Positions 27,193 to 37,956 of a DNA stretch of 64,000 bases are shown here, piece by piece; the first letter of the stretch is position 1; each line of letters starts with the position of its first letter. This DNA comes from Microbulbifer sediminum. GTDB taxonomy: Bacteria > Pseudomonadota > Gammaproteobacteria > Pseudomonadales > Cellvibrionaceae. Under the pieces are notes generated by a model, which saw nothing but the letters and a program-made list of their open reading frames with translations, had not been told where the DNA came from and made no database searches. A program made the position numbers and the translations under genes. The stretch is taken from assembly GCF_021729035.1 (NCBI RefSeq), contig NZ_JAJSAP010000008.1, forward strand, positions 104,314 through 168,313. Direction: 5' to 3'.

Positions 27193-27873
27193 ATGAACGT
27201 GATTAAGTCAGCATTCTCTACACCAATCCTGATCAAGGACTGGAGTGAGTCAGAGCTGATAAACGCGAGACTGACGGAAATTATCCTCAGTAGGGAGGGG
27301 ATTTCCCCGCGGGTGCAGAGGTCGAATATAGGAAGCTGGGATTCCGGCAAGGACCTGCTTGAGTGGCCGCATGAAGAAATCCAATTGCTTAAGCAAAGAA
27401 TCATCTCCGCTGTACAGGAGATGACCCAGAGTGTGACGAAAGGAAAATACACTCCCCGGCCAGGTGATATGCTTGCCCATGCCTGGGCCAATGTCTCACG
27501 GGCAGACAGCTATCGAAAGATACATAATCATGAATCCTGTACCTGGTCCGGGGTTTACTATGTGAAGTCGGATCTGGTCAAGGTGAAGAGCAAGGCCAGT
27601 GGAAATATAGAGTTTCTCGATCCCAGGATGCTATGTATTTCCACGGATTTGCCTGGCTGCAACTTTGGAGGCAGGAGCACTGTGGTACCGAGGGAGGGCA
27701 GGATGATCCTTTTCCCGAATTGGCTTTACCACTATGTTAACCAGGTTGAAGATAACTCACTCAGGATATGCATAGCATTTAACGTAAAGCTGGAGACCCT
27801 GGCGACCAGGCGCCGCCTCGGAGGGATGCGCCCCCTGGCGATGGAGGCGCAGGGACCACAAGTCCAGGTGTGA
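27193..27873 (+). CDS. 2-oxoglutarate/Fe(II)-dependent oxygenase family protein
   Basis: A 226-residue protein of the putative 2OG-Fe(II) oxygenase family (2OG-FeII_Oxy_5 type). The iron region HNHESCTWSGVYYVKSD (His111, His113) is followed by SGNIEFLDPR, and the second half has PREGRMILFPNWLYHYVN with distal His180 and the 2-oxoglutarate-binding Arg191 (SLRICIAFN). Such enzymes hydroxylate proteins or small molecules. Twenty-one bases separate it from the second ATP-grasp gene, so it is probably co-transcribed. Beta-hydroxylation of Asp in the repeat protein is an attractive but unproven role. Confidence 0.85.
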   Translation: MNVIKSAFSTPILIKDWSESELINARLTEIILSREGISPRVQRSNIGSWDSGKDLLEWPHEEIQLLKQRIISAVQEMTQSVTKGKYTPRPGDMLAHAWANVSRADSYRKIHNHESCTWSGVYYVKSDLVKVKSKASGNIEFLDPRMLCISTDLPGCNFGGRSTVVPREGRMILFPNWLYHYVNQVEDNSLRICIAFNVKLETLATRRRLGGMRPLAMEAQGPQVQV

Positions 27874-27903
27874 CCAAAGCTCGGGACTATGTCAGCGTCA
27901 ATG

Positions 27904-30900
27904 TCAAGCCGGCGCAGTATCGGTATCCGATATCTTTTCCAGCAGGCCCGGGACCGAGCCAAAGTCGGAATCACGCCTTGACCCCTTGAGTAGCAGCAGG
28001 TCTGACGGGCGAACGCACTCAACCAGGTGGCAGGCAAGATCATCAGCGTTCATGAAGTGCGGGCCGAGTATGGATTCCGGTAAAACATCGCGCAGATGCT
28101 GCATTTCCTCACCGTGCGTAATGACCTGATGCACGCCGGCATCCAGGAGTGGTTGTGCGAGGCTTTGATGTAATTCGCGTGACTTTTCCCCTAGATGAAC
28201 GACCCTTCCAAGAACTGCAATTTTCCGCCCCTGGTTGCTGATATTCGACTGGGCAAGAACGGAGAAAGCGTTTAGCATCGAGCTGATAGTTGCGTTCCAG
28301 CTGTCGTCAATAAGCTCGATTTCCTTTCCGGCCAGTTTCATTCTGGTGCGACTGAGGTGGGCGTCATCGAGCTCCAGGTTTGCCAGCTCGCCGGCGATAC
28401 TCGTCAGATCCCGACCCATGGCGTACAGTGCACACATGGAAGCAACACTATTCATAACCATACCCCGGCTGGGCGCCGGTACCCTGTAGCTTACGGTTTC
28501 ATTTGGGGTTTCCAATGTTACCCAACTCCCATTGTCGTCTCCCTGGATATCTCTGATCTTTACCTCCGACTCTTCACCGGTACCGAATACAATGATTCGC
28601 CGGGCATGCTTCTCCGCCTCAGACCTGATGTATTCAAAGTGCTTGAGGTGATCGCCAAATATAGCCACTGCTGACCCCGTCAAGCCATCGAAGATACGGG
28701 ATTTCCAGCGTGCTGTATCCTTTGTAGAGCGAACATGGCTGCGAGATTGTGAGATACCGATCTCAGTAATTATTGAGATCGTAGGGCGGATAAGCCTGGT
28801 TATCGGCCCCCTCTTCATCCACAGCGCGCTCTGTGCGACCTCGATCACCGCTGCTTCGTCGTTGGGTGCAAGGCTGGCCAGCATCGATGGGGCGCCCACC
28901 CGTGAGTTGTAGTTTCCCAGGCTTGTGAGGACTTTCTCCCTACCACCGAGGAGGTGCCCGAGCATTTTCAGCGTTGTCGACTTTCCCGCTGTGCCGGTGA
29001 TTGCTATCACATCCTTTTCGTAACGGGCCCTTGCGGCCAGGCCAAGCTCGACGATGGCCCGGATAGGGTCATCGACCAGCAATACCGGGAGGTTACGTGG
29101 TAAGCCGGCAACTGGCCTGGCTACAATCGCACCAGCGAGCTTTTCTGGGACCAGCGGGAGTTTCTTATGCATGTCCCATAGCCTGGTCACCGAGGAACTT
29201 TGCTCATGATAGGCCCGATCCAGGCTGGTATGGGCAACAAACACGGTCGGTCCGGGGGTCTGGTCGATAAAGCTGATCCCCGAAACCACACTTTTTACGG
29301 CCCACCCATCAGGAGGGGGGACCAGCCAGCTGCCGCCAGTAATGCGCTCGAGCTGCTCAGCGTCCCATGTTAGCCCATGATCATGATTGAGAAGAGAGCG
29401 GGGGAACTCTCTCTGGTAGACGGGGGCTTTTCCACTGGGGGGTGTAGCCTTACCGAGAGCCAGGTGCACCGTTAGTCCCTCCAGCGGAACCGGTGCCGTC
29501 TTTTCGTGAGCCCCGGCCAGGCCTACCTGTAACTGGAGGTCCACATTTTCCAGCGTCCGGGATTGCGGGGGCCTCAACCCGTAAAAATCCCGGTAAACCC
29601 GCCCCTTCTGCCAGCGGCTGGTCGGTAGTTGCCAGTCACAGGGATCGTGGTCCATTGACTTGCCCCACAGGGGCATCGATGTTTCTTCGACCGGCACGGC
29701 ACGGAAATCGAGCCGGTAATCCTCGTCCATCTCCGTTTCGCTGGTCCAGAAGGACTCTACCCAGAGCATTTGCCGGTACCTGACTTCGCGAGGCCACAGG
29801 CGTATGCCAACCAGTTTCAGTGGCCCTACAGTGACAGGTGTAATCCGGGCGTCTTTGGGAACGCTGGGTACCTGCCACTCGGGCCTATTGATCCGTGTCG
29901 CCTCGTCGAGAGGCCACAGTCGGTAAGTGGTGGGCATTGCCCGGGGAATATTGCGCTCCAGCTGTCTCTCCGGCGGCGACAGTGAGAGTGTTGCAGTGCC
30001 GTCTTCGGTGAGGGTAAAAGCAGTCCCAAGTGGCGCAGAGAGTCGTGCATACCGTCGACAGGCGTCTATGGCTTTGTTGTCTTTCAATTGCCGGCTGAAG
30101 CCAAACCCGGAGCCCACAGGTACAAACGTTATGCGTTCGACTCCATGCTGGCCCAGTGCGAGCCTGAAGACTCCACTGTCAGCGAGAGAGTTCCGTACCG
30201 AGTCGAACAGGAGGTCGCCGGCATCATGGATGATCGGCCGGCCGCGGTAGATTTCCGTTCCCTGGAGCACGTGAGCACTGGCGCCAAGAACAGCATCCGC
30301 TCCTGCGTCGATGATCGCATGGCCGACAAGAATTTCCGCTCTGCCAGGTGCGACCTCACGATTGGGGCCCCAGTGCACGGCGACCAGTACAATCTCTGCC
30401 AGCTCGCGGGCCGCACGTATCCTGGGTTCGAGAACATCAGTCCAGGCCTGCGGTTCCTCCAGCGGAAGGTAGGCGCTCCCCGGTCTGTTTACGGTCGCCG
30501 CAAACTCCTCCTGTGTGGCATCCAGGGAAAAAATCGCCACATTTAGCTGCCCGGCGCAGCGAATGACGGGAGTCAGGGCCTGCTCGAGATTGTGGCCCGA
30601 CCCTGCATGGCCGATGCCTACCCGGTCAAGCCACTCACACTGCTCGACGAGTGCACCAGGGCCATAATCGCCGCTATGGTTGTTTGCGGTGGCTACCACG
30701 TCAATTCTGGAGTCCACCAGCAGGCGCAGCATCTCTGGCCTGGCACGGTAGTAGTAGGGCGATAGCTCACCTTTTGGGCTCCCCTGCTGACCGCAGGTCG
30801 CGACGACACATTCAAGGTTGATGATGGTCAGATCTGCATTGCTCAATGCTGGAACCCGACCGAGAACTGCCGCTCTGCCAAGCTCTGCGGTGCGATAATG

Positions 30901-32658
30901 CTGGCGGCGGGAGAGGTTGACGTCCCCGCCCCAAGCCACCACCGGCCGGCCATCGGGGGGCGGTGCCGGTTCAAGATCCTGTTGGACGATAGCGTGCTGT
31001 CCAGTCCGGACTTTGCCCTTTCTCAGGTAGTTGCGGTAGGCGACATAGCCGGAAAGGTAGTGTTCCACATCGTCAATACGCACACGGAATGCATGGTGCC
31101 GGATAAAGAAGCTGCCCAGGATCTTTGCCGGGTTCTTGTAGAACATGGCGAACTCTGGCCAGAAGTAGCCATTGAGAAGGTAGTTCGCCCGTTTGTGCAG
31201 CGCGCGGTAGAACCACTCCAGGTCCAGCATCTGTAGGAGATGACGGTACTTGCTGTCTTCCGAAAGCCTCGTCACCATCTTCTCTGCTGCCATCATCAGT
31301 TCCAGCAGGGTTGGAAATGTGGTGATCCGGTTTTCGATAAAATCGAGATAGCCCTCTACGTTCTGTATGCCAAAGCGGTAATACTTCTCTTCCGGCCGGT
31401 ACAGCGTCAGCTCGTTGACACAGTAACTCAACCAGTGGTCGTGGGCCTGCCAGTGATCCGCAGCGATGAAATACTCAAATGCCTTCTCGACCAGCCGCAA
31501 CCAGCGTCCATCCCCGGTGAGGCCGTAGAGTCGCATCAGTCCGAATGCGGCCTCGCCGTCATAATAGATAATACGGAACTCCTCCTTGAGCGAAAGCTCG
31601 GGGAACTGGAGGACATGCACGAATTTGCCTGACTGGCTGTCCTGCATAAACCGTATGCCCAAGGCCAGCTGGTCCATCAGGTCACGGTACCGGTCGTCTC
31701 CCGTGAGCTCACACCACTTGACGTAAGCCAGCAGGCACACCGCATTGCCGCCCAGCTTGATCTCGCCATTGGCTTCAACCAGGAAAGCTGCAGTTTCGCC
31801 GGACGGCAGGGAGGTGCGCTTAATCAGGGTGTTCGACAGGTAGTCGAGTGAGCGCTCGATGGCGGCGCCCAGTCTCCTGTCACGCGTGACCTCCCAGGCC
31901 TCCGTCATTGCATAGGTGCTACTGGCATGGCGCAGCGTATTGTAGGTCCCGATTGCCTTATCAAAGCAGGCGTGCCAGCCATACTCAAAACGCCCGCTCT
32001 TCTTTACCTGGCCCGCCAGATAGTTGCTGCTGGTCTCAATCAGTTTGGTTGTCGTGTCTTCATCCAGGTCATCGATGATCCTGCGGCCAGCGTTTCTGCC
32101 GGGGCCGTAAAGGTATTCAGGTTGGCCGGACTCGTCACAGAAGACACCTTCCGTCCACAGACGAAAAACTGTCTTGTCGTCTGAAAAGTCGGGCTCTAGT
32201 TTATTGCCGTACCGCTTGCGGCAATAAACATTGAAATTTTTCTCGTTGACAACTGCATGTCCTATCTGGTTGCCACCATATAGCATCGCATTACCATTCA
32301 GTTCCTGCTCGAGGAAGGCAAAGCGGAAATCCTCGTCCATGGCGATGCCGTAGCGGAAGTAGGAGCGCTTTGTGATGCGGAGTATCTCCTTCAATGCTGC
32401 CCAACTCATTTTGTCGGCGCGGGTGACCCAGTCCATGCGAAGCCAGCAGGGCTGCAGTTTGCCATTTCTGGTTGCCTTACGTGCTTCGGTGGTAATTGCC
32501 TGCCAAGCACTCGATATGCTCTCGCCCTTTACATGGCGTGTGATGGCGCGCTCTTTACCGTCGCAAATGGAGACAAAGAGTATGTAGGGAGCAGGGAGGT
32601 CTTCCAGTTTCCTCTCCACCATTGGTTTTGCTTTTAGTAAAAGGTCTGAGAGCGTCAT
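27904..32658 (-). CDS. giant three-part protein: toroid-like domain, CapA/PgsA-like domain and MurF-like amide ligase
   Basis: A 1584-residue protein. Residues about 1-215 are unassigned. Residues about 225-500 show helical repeats with YYDGEAAFGLMRLYGLTGD and LGGNAVCLLAYVKWCELTGDD, like alpha/alpha-toroid sugar-processing enzymes. Residues about 575-845 are a CapA/PgsA-like metallophosphatase-fold domain (AWGGDVNLSR, ADLTIINLECV, VVATANNHSGDYG, VAVHWGPNREVAP, VLGASAHVLQGTEIY). Residues about 1200-1580 are a MurF/CapB-like ligase with P-loop GTAGKSTT (about 1219), GNYNSRVGAPSML, the Lys region DTARWKSRIF and the C-terminal LIDDSWNATISSMLN. CapA and CapB make and export poly-gamma-glutamate. 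No signal peptide is visible. The ATG at 32658 follows GAAGGAAAT; the frame extends to 32742. It converges on the oxygenase gene. Confidence 0.85.
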   Translation of the reverse strand: MTLSDLLLKAKPMVERKLEDLPAPYILFVSICDGKERAITRHVKGESISSAWQAITTEARKATRNGKLQPCWLRMDWVTRADKMSWAALKEILRITKRSYFRYGIAMDEDFRFAFLEQELNGNAMLYGGNQIGHAVVNEKNFNVYCRKRYGNKLEPDFSDDKTVFRLWTEGVFCDESGQPEYLYGPGRNAGRRIIDDLDEDTTTKLIETSSNYLAGQVKKSGRFEYGWHACFDKAIGTYNTLRHASSTYAMTEAWEVTRDRRLGAAIERSLDYLSNTLIKRTSLPSGETAAFLVEANGEIKLGGNAVCLLAYVKWCELTGDDRYRDLMDQLALGIRFMQDSQSGKFVHVLQFPELSLKEEFRIIYYDGEAAFGLMRLYGLTGDGRWLRLVEKAFEYFIAADHWQAHDHWLSYCVNELTLYRPEEKYYRFGIQNVEGYLDFIENRITTFPTLLELMMAAEKMVTRLSEDSKYRHLLQMLDLEWFYRALHKRANYLLNGYFWPEFAMFYKNPAKILGSFFIRHHAFRVRIDDVEHYLSGYVAYRNYLRKGKVRTGQHAIVQQDLEPAPPPDGRPVVAWGGDVNLSRRQHYRTAELGRAAVLGRVPALSNADLTIINLECVVATCGQQGSPKGELSPYYYRARPEMLRLLVDSRIDVVATANNHSGDYGPGALVEQCEWLDRVGIGHAGSGHNLEQALTPVIRCAGQLNVAIFSLDATQEEFAATVNRPGSAYLPLEEPQAWTDVLEPRIRAARELAEIVLVAVHWGPNREVAPGRAEILVGHAIIDAGADAVLGASAHVLQGTEIYRGRPIIHDAGDLLFDSVRNSLADSGVFRLALGQHGVERITFVPVGSGFGFSRQLKDNKAIDACRRYARLSAPLGTAFTLTEDGTATLSLSPPERQLERNIPRAMPTTYRLWPLDEATRINRPEWQVPSVPKDARITPVTVGPLKLVGIRLWPREVRYRQMLWVESFWTSETEMDEDYRLDFRAVPVEETSMPLWGKSMDHDPCDWQLPTSRWQKGRVYRDFYGLRPPQSRTLENVDLQLQVGLAGAHEKTAPVPLEGLTVHLALGKATPPSGKAPVYQREFPRSLLNHDHGLTWDAEQLERITGGSWLVPPPDGWAVKSVVSGISFIDQTPGPTVFVAHTSLDRAYHEQSSSVTRLWDMHKKLPLVPEKLAGAIVARPVAGLPRNLPVLLVDDPIRAIVELGLAARARYEKDVIAITGTAGKSTTLKMLGHLLGGREKVLTSLGNYNSRVGAPSMLASLAPNDEAAVIEVAQSALWMKRGPITRLIRPTISIITEIGISQSRSHVRSTKDTARWKSRIFDGLTGSAVAIFGDHLKHFEYIRSEAEKHARRIIVFGTGEESEVKIRDIQGDDNGSWVTLETPNETVSYRVPAPSRGMVMNSVASMCALYAMGRDLTSIAGELANLELDDAHLSRTRMKLAGKEIELIDDSWNATISSMLNAFSVLAQSNISNQGRKIAVLGRVVHLGEKSRELHQSLAQPLLDAGVHQVITHGEEMQHLRDVLPESILGPHFMNADDLACHLVECVRPSDLLLLKGSRRDSDFGSVPGLLEKISDTDTAPA

Positions 32659-33050
32659 ATTTCCTTCTCGCTTCCATGAGAGATGGTAGTGACGAATTGT
32701 GTGCCATGTGAAATCGGGTTGGTCGTTGCGTGGTGGGGGCACCGATGTGGATCGGCATTTGTTTCATCCCCGCTATCACTGGGTGGCACTATCTTTAGGC
32801 TTCGCCACAGCCTCCCAGTATAGTTCTCCCCGGAGCACTGGGCCTTGCCAGGCGCGACTATATGGTTGCGACTGGGCATTACCGGTTAGTCGACCTGGTC
32901 TTGTGTTATCCCATTGCGAGCGGAGGTCACGGGCTTGCGCTGCTTTTCTTTTGCCCCTGGCTGGTGGTAAGCCATCGTTGGGGGTTGCAAAACCTCTGGG
33001 GTGGGATAGTATTGCCTGATACCGTTCACTAGCTTTGATCGCCTGGAAAC

Positions 33051-33194
33051 ATGTACAAAGAGATCACACTGAAACAGCACTTGCCGTGTACCGGCCTGCT
33101 ACAGCAGGAGCGGGGCCTGTGCGTGTATACAGCTGAAGTGATTTCAGTGCGCATTTCCCCGTGTACCCGTGCGGTGGTAACCGCCATGCGTTAG
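33051..33194 (+). CDS. possible 47-residue ORF, or part of a small RNA
   Basis: ATG 33051 opens a frame of 47 codons (MYKEITLKQHLPCTGLLQQE at the start, ending VVTAMR). The ribosome site is poor, and the sequence matches nothing I recognise. The strong terminator 50 bases downstream means some transcript ends here; it could be a small peptide gene or a non-coding RNA. Confidence 0.2.
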   Translation: MYKEITLKQHLPCTGLLQQERGLCVYTAEVISVRISPCTRAVVTAMR

Positions 33195-33242
33195 AGCACC
33201 CGACAGAGCATTGTGCGAAGGAAGGTGAAAGGCCTTCCTCCC

Positions 33243-33280
33243 AAAAAAACCCGGAAGGTCTGCCTTCCGGGTTTTTTTTT
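33243..33280. terminator. bidirectional rho-independent terminator
   Basis: AAAACCCGGAAGG pairs with CCTTCCGGGTTTT around a short loop (TCTG), with an A run on the left and nine T on the right. It would stop transcription in the plus direction 70 bases before the MFS gene and can also act on the minus strand. Confidence 0.93.
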
Positions 33281-33350
33281 GCCGGTAATTGGTCGTCAGC
33301 GACCGAAATGTATTGATGGAACTGGAACATGAACACAGGGAGTAGTGACC

Positions 33351-34598
33351 ATGGATAAGCAGTGGTGGCAGGGAATGCACGGCTTTCCGCTTCTGGTCTG
33401 GATCATTCTGGTCGGCAGTTTTTTTGCGCGTGGCACTTACTTTATGGTGTGGCCTTTCCTCGCGATCATGCTGTATGACCGGTTCGCGCTGGGTGCCGCA
33501 GAGATTGGTGTCATCCTGAGTGTATCGGCAGTCGTTGCTGCATTGCTGGGCTTTTATGTCGGGACGCTCTCTGATCGCTATGGCCGCCGTAACCTGCTGT
33601 TGCTTGGTACGGGGCTGAATGGTCTCGCGTTTGCCCTGCTGGCCCAGGCCGGGTCGCTTCCGGTGTTTATTGCGGCGATCTCCCTGTGCTGTGTAGCTCA
33701 GTCAACCTGGCAGTCGCCTTCCAGTGCACTGATAGGCGATCTGTTGCCGGAACAGCGAACGCGGGAGCTGGCGCTGCAGCTCCGCTATTTCCTGATTAAT
33801 GTAGGCGTCGCATTTGGCCCGCTGGTCGGGGTCTGGGCGGGCCTTTCGGCACAACAGTCGACCTTCGGGCTGACTGCGCTCAGTTACCTCGCGCTGACGC
33901 TGGCCATCGCCTGGGGATTTGCATTTACCGCCACCGGTCGGGCCGCGGGCAGGCGTCGAAATCCTGATGCCACGCTTTCCAGCACAATCGCGGTGTTGCG
34001 GAAAGATCGGGTGTTCCTGCTGGTCGTGCTGGCCAATGTGCTGACTTTCTTTATCTACGCGCACTTTGATTCCAGCCTCGTGCAGTACCTGAAAAGGAGT
34101 GGGGCGCCGCAGGTAGTCGAGCTGATTTCCAGCATGATCCTCATCAATGCATTGACCATTGTGCTCCTGCAGTTTCCCCTGTTGCGGCTGTTGGGACACT
34201 GGTCGGTACGACAGCGCATCGTGCTGGGCCTGATGGTCCTGGCCGTTGGCCAATTGTGGTTTGCGGTCAACCCGATGGGTTGGGTTGCCGGCTGGCTCGG
34301 GGCGAGTTTTGTGGTCAGCCTGGCCGAGACGATCCTGTTCCCCACCATGAGCATCCAGATTGACCAGATGGCGCCTCCCGACCGTCGTGGCAGCTATTTC
34401 GGTGCAGCAGCTTTCTATGCCCTGGGCTGGTCGGCGGCACCGTTGTTCGGTGGGATCGTGATCCAGTGGTGGGGTGGTGCCGTGCTTTACTGGATCTGCT
34501 TCGGGCTCTGCGGTGTGGTCCTGCTGATGTACCGGTGGTCTGCCACCGCGCAGGAGTACGGTCAGCCAGCGCAGAGGCGCCTGTCACAGACTGGATAA
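33351..34598 (+). CDS. major facilitator superfamily transporter
   Basis: A 415-residue protein with about twelve hydrophobic segments in two halves. The MFS signature between helices 2 and 3 is GTLSDRYGRRNLLLLGTGL; the second half has the matching YLKRSGAPQ/LRLLGHWSVRQRIVLGLMVLA region. General resemblance is to drug-efflux MFS proteins such as MdtH; the substrate is unknown. I chose ATG 33351 since GGGAG lies about eight bases upstream; the GTG two codons earlier is too close. A 12-bp hairpin follows its stop, facing fadH. Confidence 0.88.
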   Translation: MDKQWWQGMHGFPLLVWIILVGSFFARGTYFMVWPFLAIMLYDRFALGAAEIGVILSVSAVVAALLGFYVGTLSDRYGRRNLLLLGTGLNGLAFALLAQAGSLPVFIAAISLCCVAQSTWQSPSSALIGDLLPEQRTRELALQLRYFLINVGVAFGPLVGVWAGLSAQQSTFGLTALSYLALTLAIAWGFAFTATGRAAGRRRNPDATLSSTIAVLRKDRVFLLVVLANVLTFFIYAHFDSSLVQYLKRSGAPQVVELISSMILINALTIVLLQFPLLRLLGHWSVRQRIVLGLMVLAVGQLWFAVNPMGWVAGWLGASFVVSLAETILFPTMSIQIDQMAPPDRRGSYFGAAAFYALGWSAAPLFGGIVIQWWGGAVLYWICFGLCGVVLLMYRWSATAQEYGQPAQRRLSQTG

Positions 34599-34638
34599 TA
34601 TGCCGGATATCCTGAGATGTGGGATTGAGGTGGGGGAC

Positions 34639-34671
34639 GACCGTGACGCCGGTGGCGTCACGGTCTGTTTT
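34639..34671. terminator. hairpin terminator between convergent MFS and fadH genes
   Basis: GACCGTGACGCC (34639-34650) pairs perfectly with GGCGTCACGGTC (34654-34665) around a three-base loop, followed by TGTTTT. It lies in the 82-base gap between two converging genes. Confidence 0.8.
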
Positions 34672-34680
34672 GTGCCGGAA

Positions 34681-36726
<2,046 letters not shown>

Positions 36727-36927
36727 TTACTCTTCTTTTGACCCCGGGGTCACTTTTCCTGCGGAAGCGTGATCATTCAGGTCCGCTCCAGCTTCCCCGG
36801 TATTTGTCTGCAGAATATCAGTGCGAAAATGGTCCGGCAGTGACCGATTCAGCCGAAATCTTTGGCATCAATGCCGTGCCGCCCCGCGACCGGGGGTGAA
36901 GAAGGGGGAGTGCCGGAGCGACGGGGG

Positions 36928-37821
36928 TCAGGTCTTGAAGAGTTCAACCAACTGTTCCCGCAGCCAGCGGCAGGCGGGATCCTCGTGCTGATTCTTGTGC
37001 CACAGCAAGTGCCAGTCCATCTGCGGTACCTGGAAGGGGAGCTCAAAAATACGGCCGGGGTACTGGTTAGCGAGGATGGCTGGCACTGTGAGCGCCAGGT
37101 CGGTGCGCATAACTACCGCCGGAGCGACCCGGTAGTGCTGGACGCGGAGGCGGATGTTGCGGCGCCGTCCCAGTTTGTTCAGGGCAATATCCACCAGGCC
37201 CGGCCCGCTGCGGCGGCTGGAAACATGCACATGCTCCAGCTGCAGGTACTGCTCCAGGGTCAGGCTGTCCTGGTCCGCCAGTGGGTGATCACTCCGTAAC
37301 ATGCACAGGTAGCGATCGTTACTGAGGCGCTGCTGGTGGAGCTGCGAGGCGGAAATCAGCGGTACATCGACGCCGAAATCCAGTGTATTGGCGGCCAGCT
37401 CCTTGACCAGCTGGTCCCTCGGTACGTAGTAGGATTCCACTGAAATCCCCGGTGCCCGTTCCTGGAGCCGTTCTAGCAGCCGCGGTAACAGCAGCGTTTC
37501 AGCCATATCGTTCATTGACAGCCGCAGGGTCCTGCTGGCACTGGCAGGATCGAAGTGTTCCTGCTGGTTCAGGCTGCGCCCTAGCAGTGACAGAGCCTGT
37601 TGCACCTGCGGCATGATGTTCTCGGTCAGGGGGGTGGGGCTCATCCCGCTGGGTGTGCGGATGAACAGTGGGTCATCCAGGCTCCGGCGCAGCCGGGCGA
37701 GCGCATTGCTCACGGCAGGCTGGGTGATATGCAGCTGTTCTGCGGCCCTTGTGAGGTTCCGCTGGCTGTAAATGGCGTCCAGTACCAGAAAGAGGTTCAT
37801 ATCCATCTGCTTGAGCTGCAT
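36928..37821 (-). CDS. LysR-family transcriptional regulator
   Basis: A 297-residue regulator with the N-terminal winged helix-turn-helix (MDMNLFLVLDAIYSQRNLTR, AAEQLHITQPAVSNALARLR) and a substrate-binding domain beginning near RTLRLSMNDMAE. I prefer ATG 37821, which has AAGG seven bases upstream and puts the DNA-binding domain at the start; ATG 37860, also with a plausible site, would add 13 residues. It is divergent from the catabolic operon at 37957-45100 and most likely controls it. The ligand is unknown, but an acyl-CoA or acid is likely. Confidence 0.88.
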   Translation of the reverse strand: MQLKQMDMNLFLVLDAIYSQRNLTRAAEQLHITQPAVSNALARLRRSLDDPLFIRTPSGMSPTPLTENIMPQVQQALSLLGRSLNQQEHFDPASASRTLRLSMNDMAETLLLPRLLERLQERAPGISVESYYVPRDQLVKELAANTLDFGVDVPLISASQLHQQRLSNDRYLCMLRSDHPLADQDSLTLEQYLQLEHVHVSSRRSGPGLVDIALNKLGRRRNIRLRVQHYRVAPAVVMRTDLALTVPAILANQYPGRIFELPFQVPQMDWHLLWHKNQHEDPACRWLREQLVELFKT

Positions 37822-37872
37822 GAGGTGCCTTGCCTGTCTGGTGAGAAGTACAGGACGCATGATTAATCCTGT

Positions 37873-37888
37873 GAATGAACAGATATTC
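37873..37888. promoter_or_regulatory. possible LysR operator in the divergent region
   Basis: GAAT (37873-37876) and ATTC (37885-37888) form a short dyad with an eight-base spacer in the A/T-rich interval between the LysR gene and the operon. It resembles LysR-type half-site arrangements but is short and could be chance. Confidence 0.25.
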
Positions 37889-37956
37889 GCATAATAAACT
37901 TTGATGATTCAATGTCGGCCGCTAAGTTGGAACCTTGCAAGCAGGGGGAACCACCA

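Larger units (their letters stand above)
32659..33350. other. intergenic region between the giant ligase and the MFS gene
   Basis: This 692-base region holds the promoter of the giant gene at its left end. At its right end is a strong terminator (33243-33280). A 47-codon frame lies at 33051-33194. Apart from these I see no gene, repeat or mobile-element trace. Confidence 0.5.
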
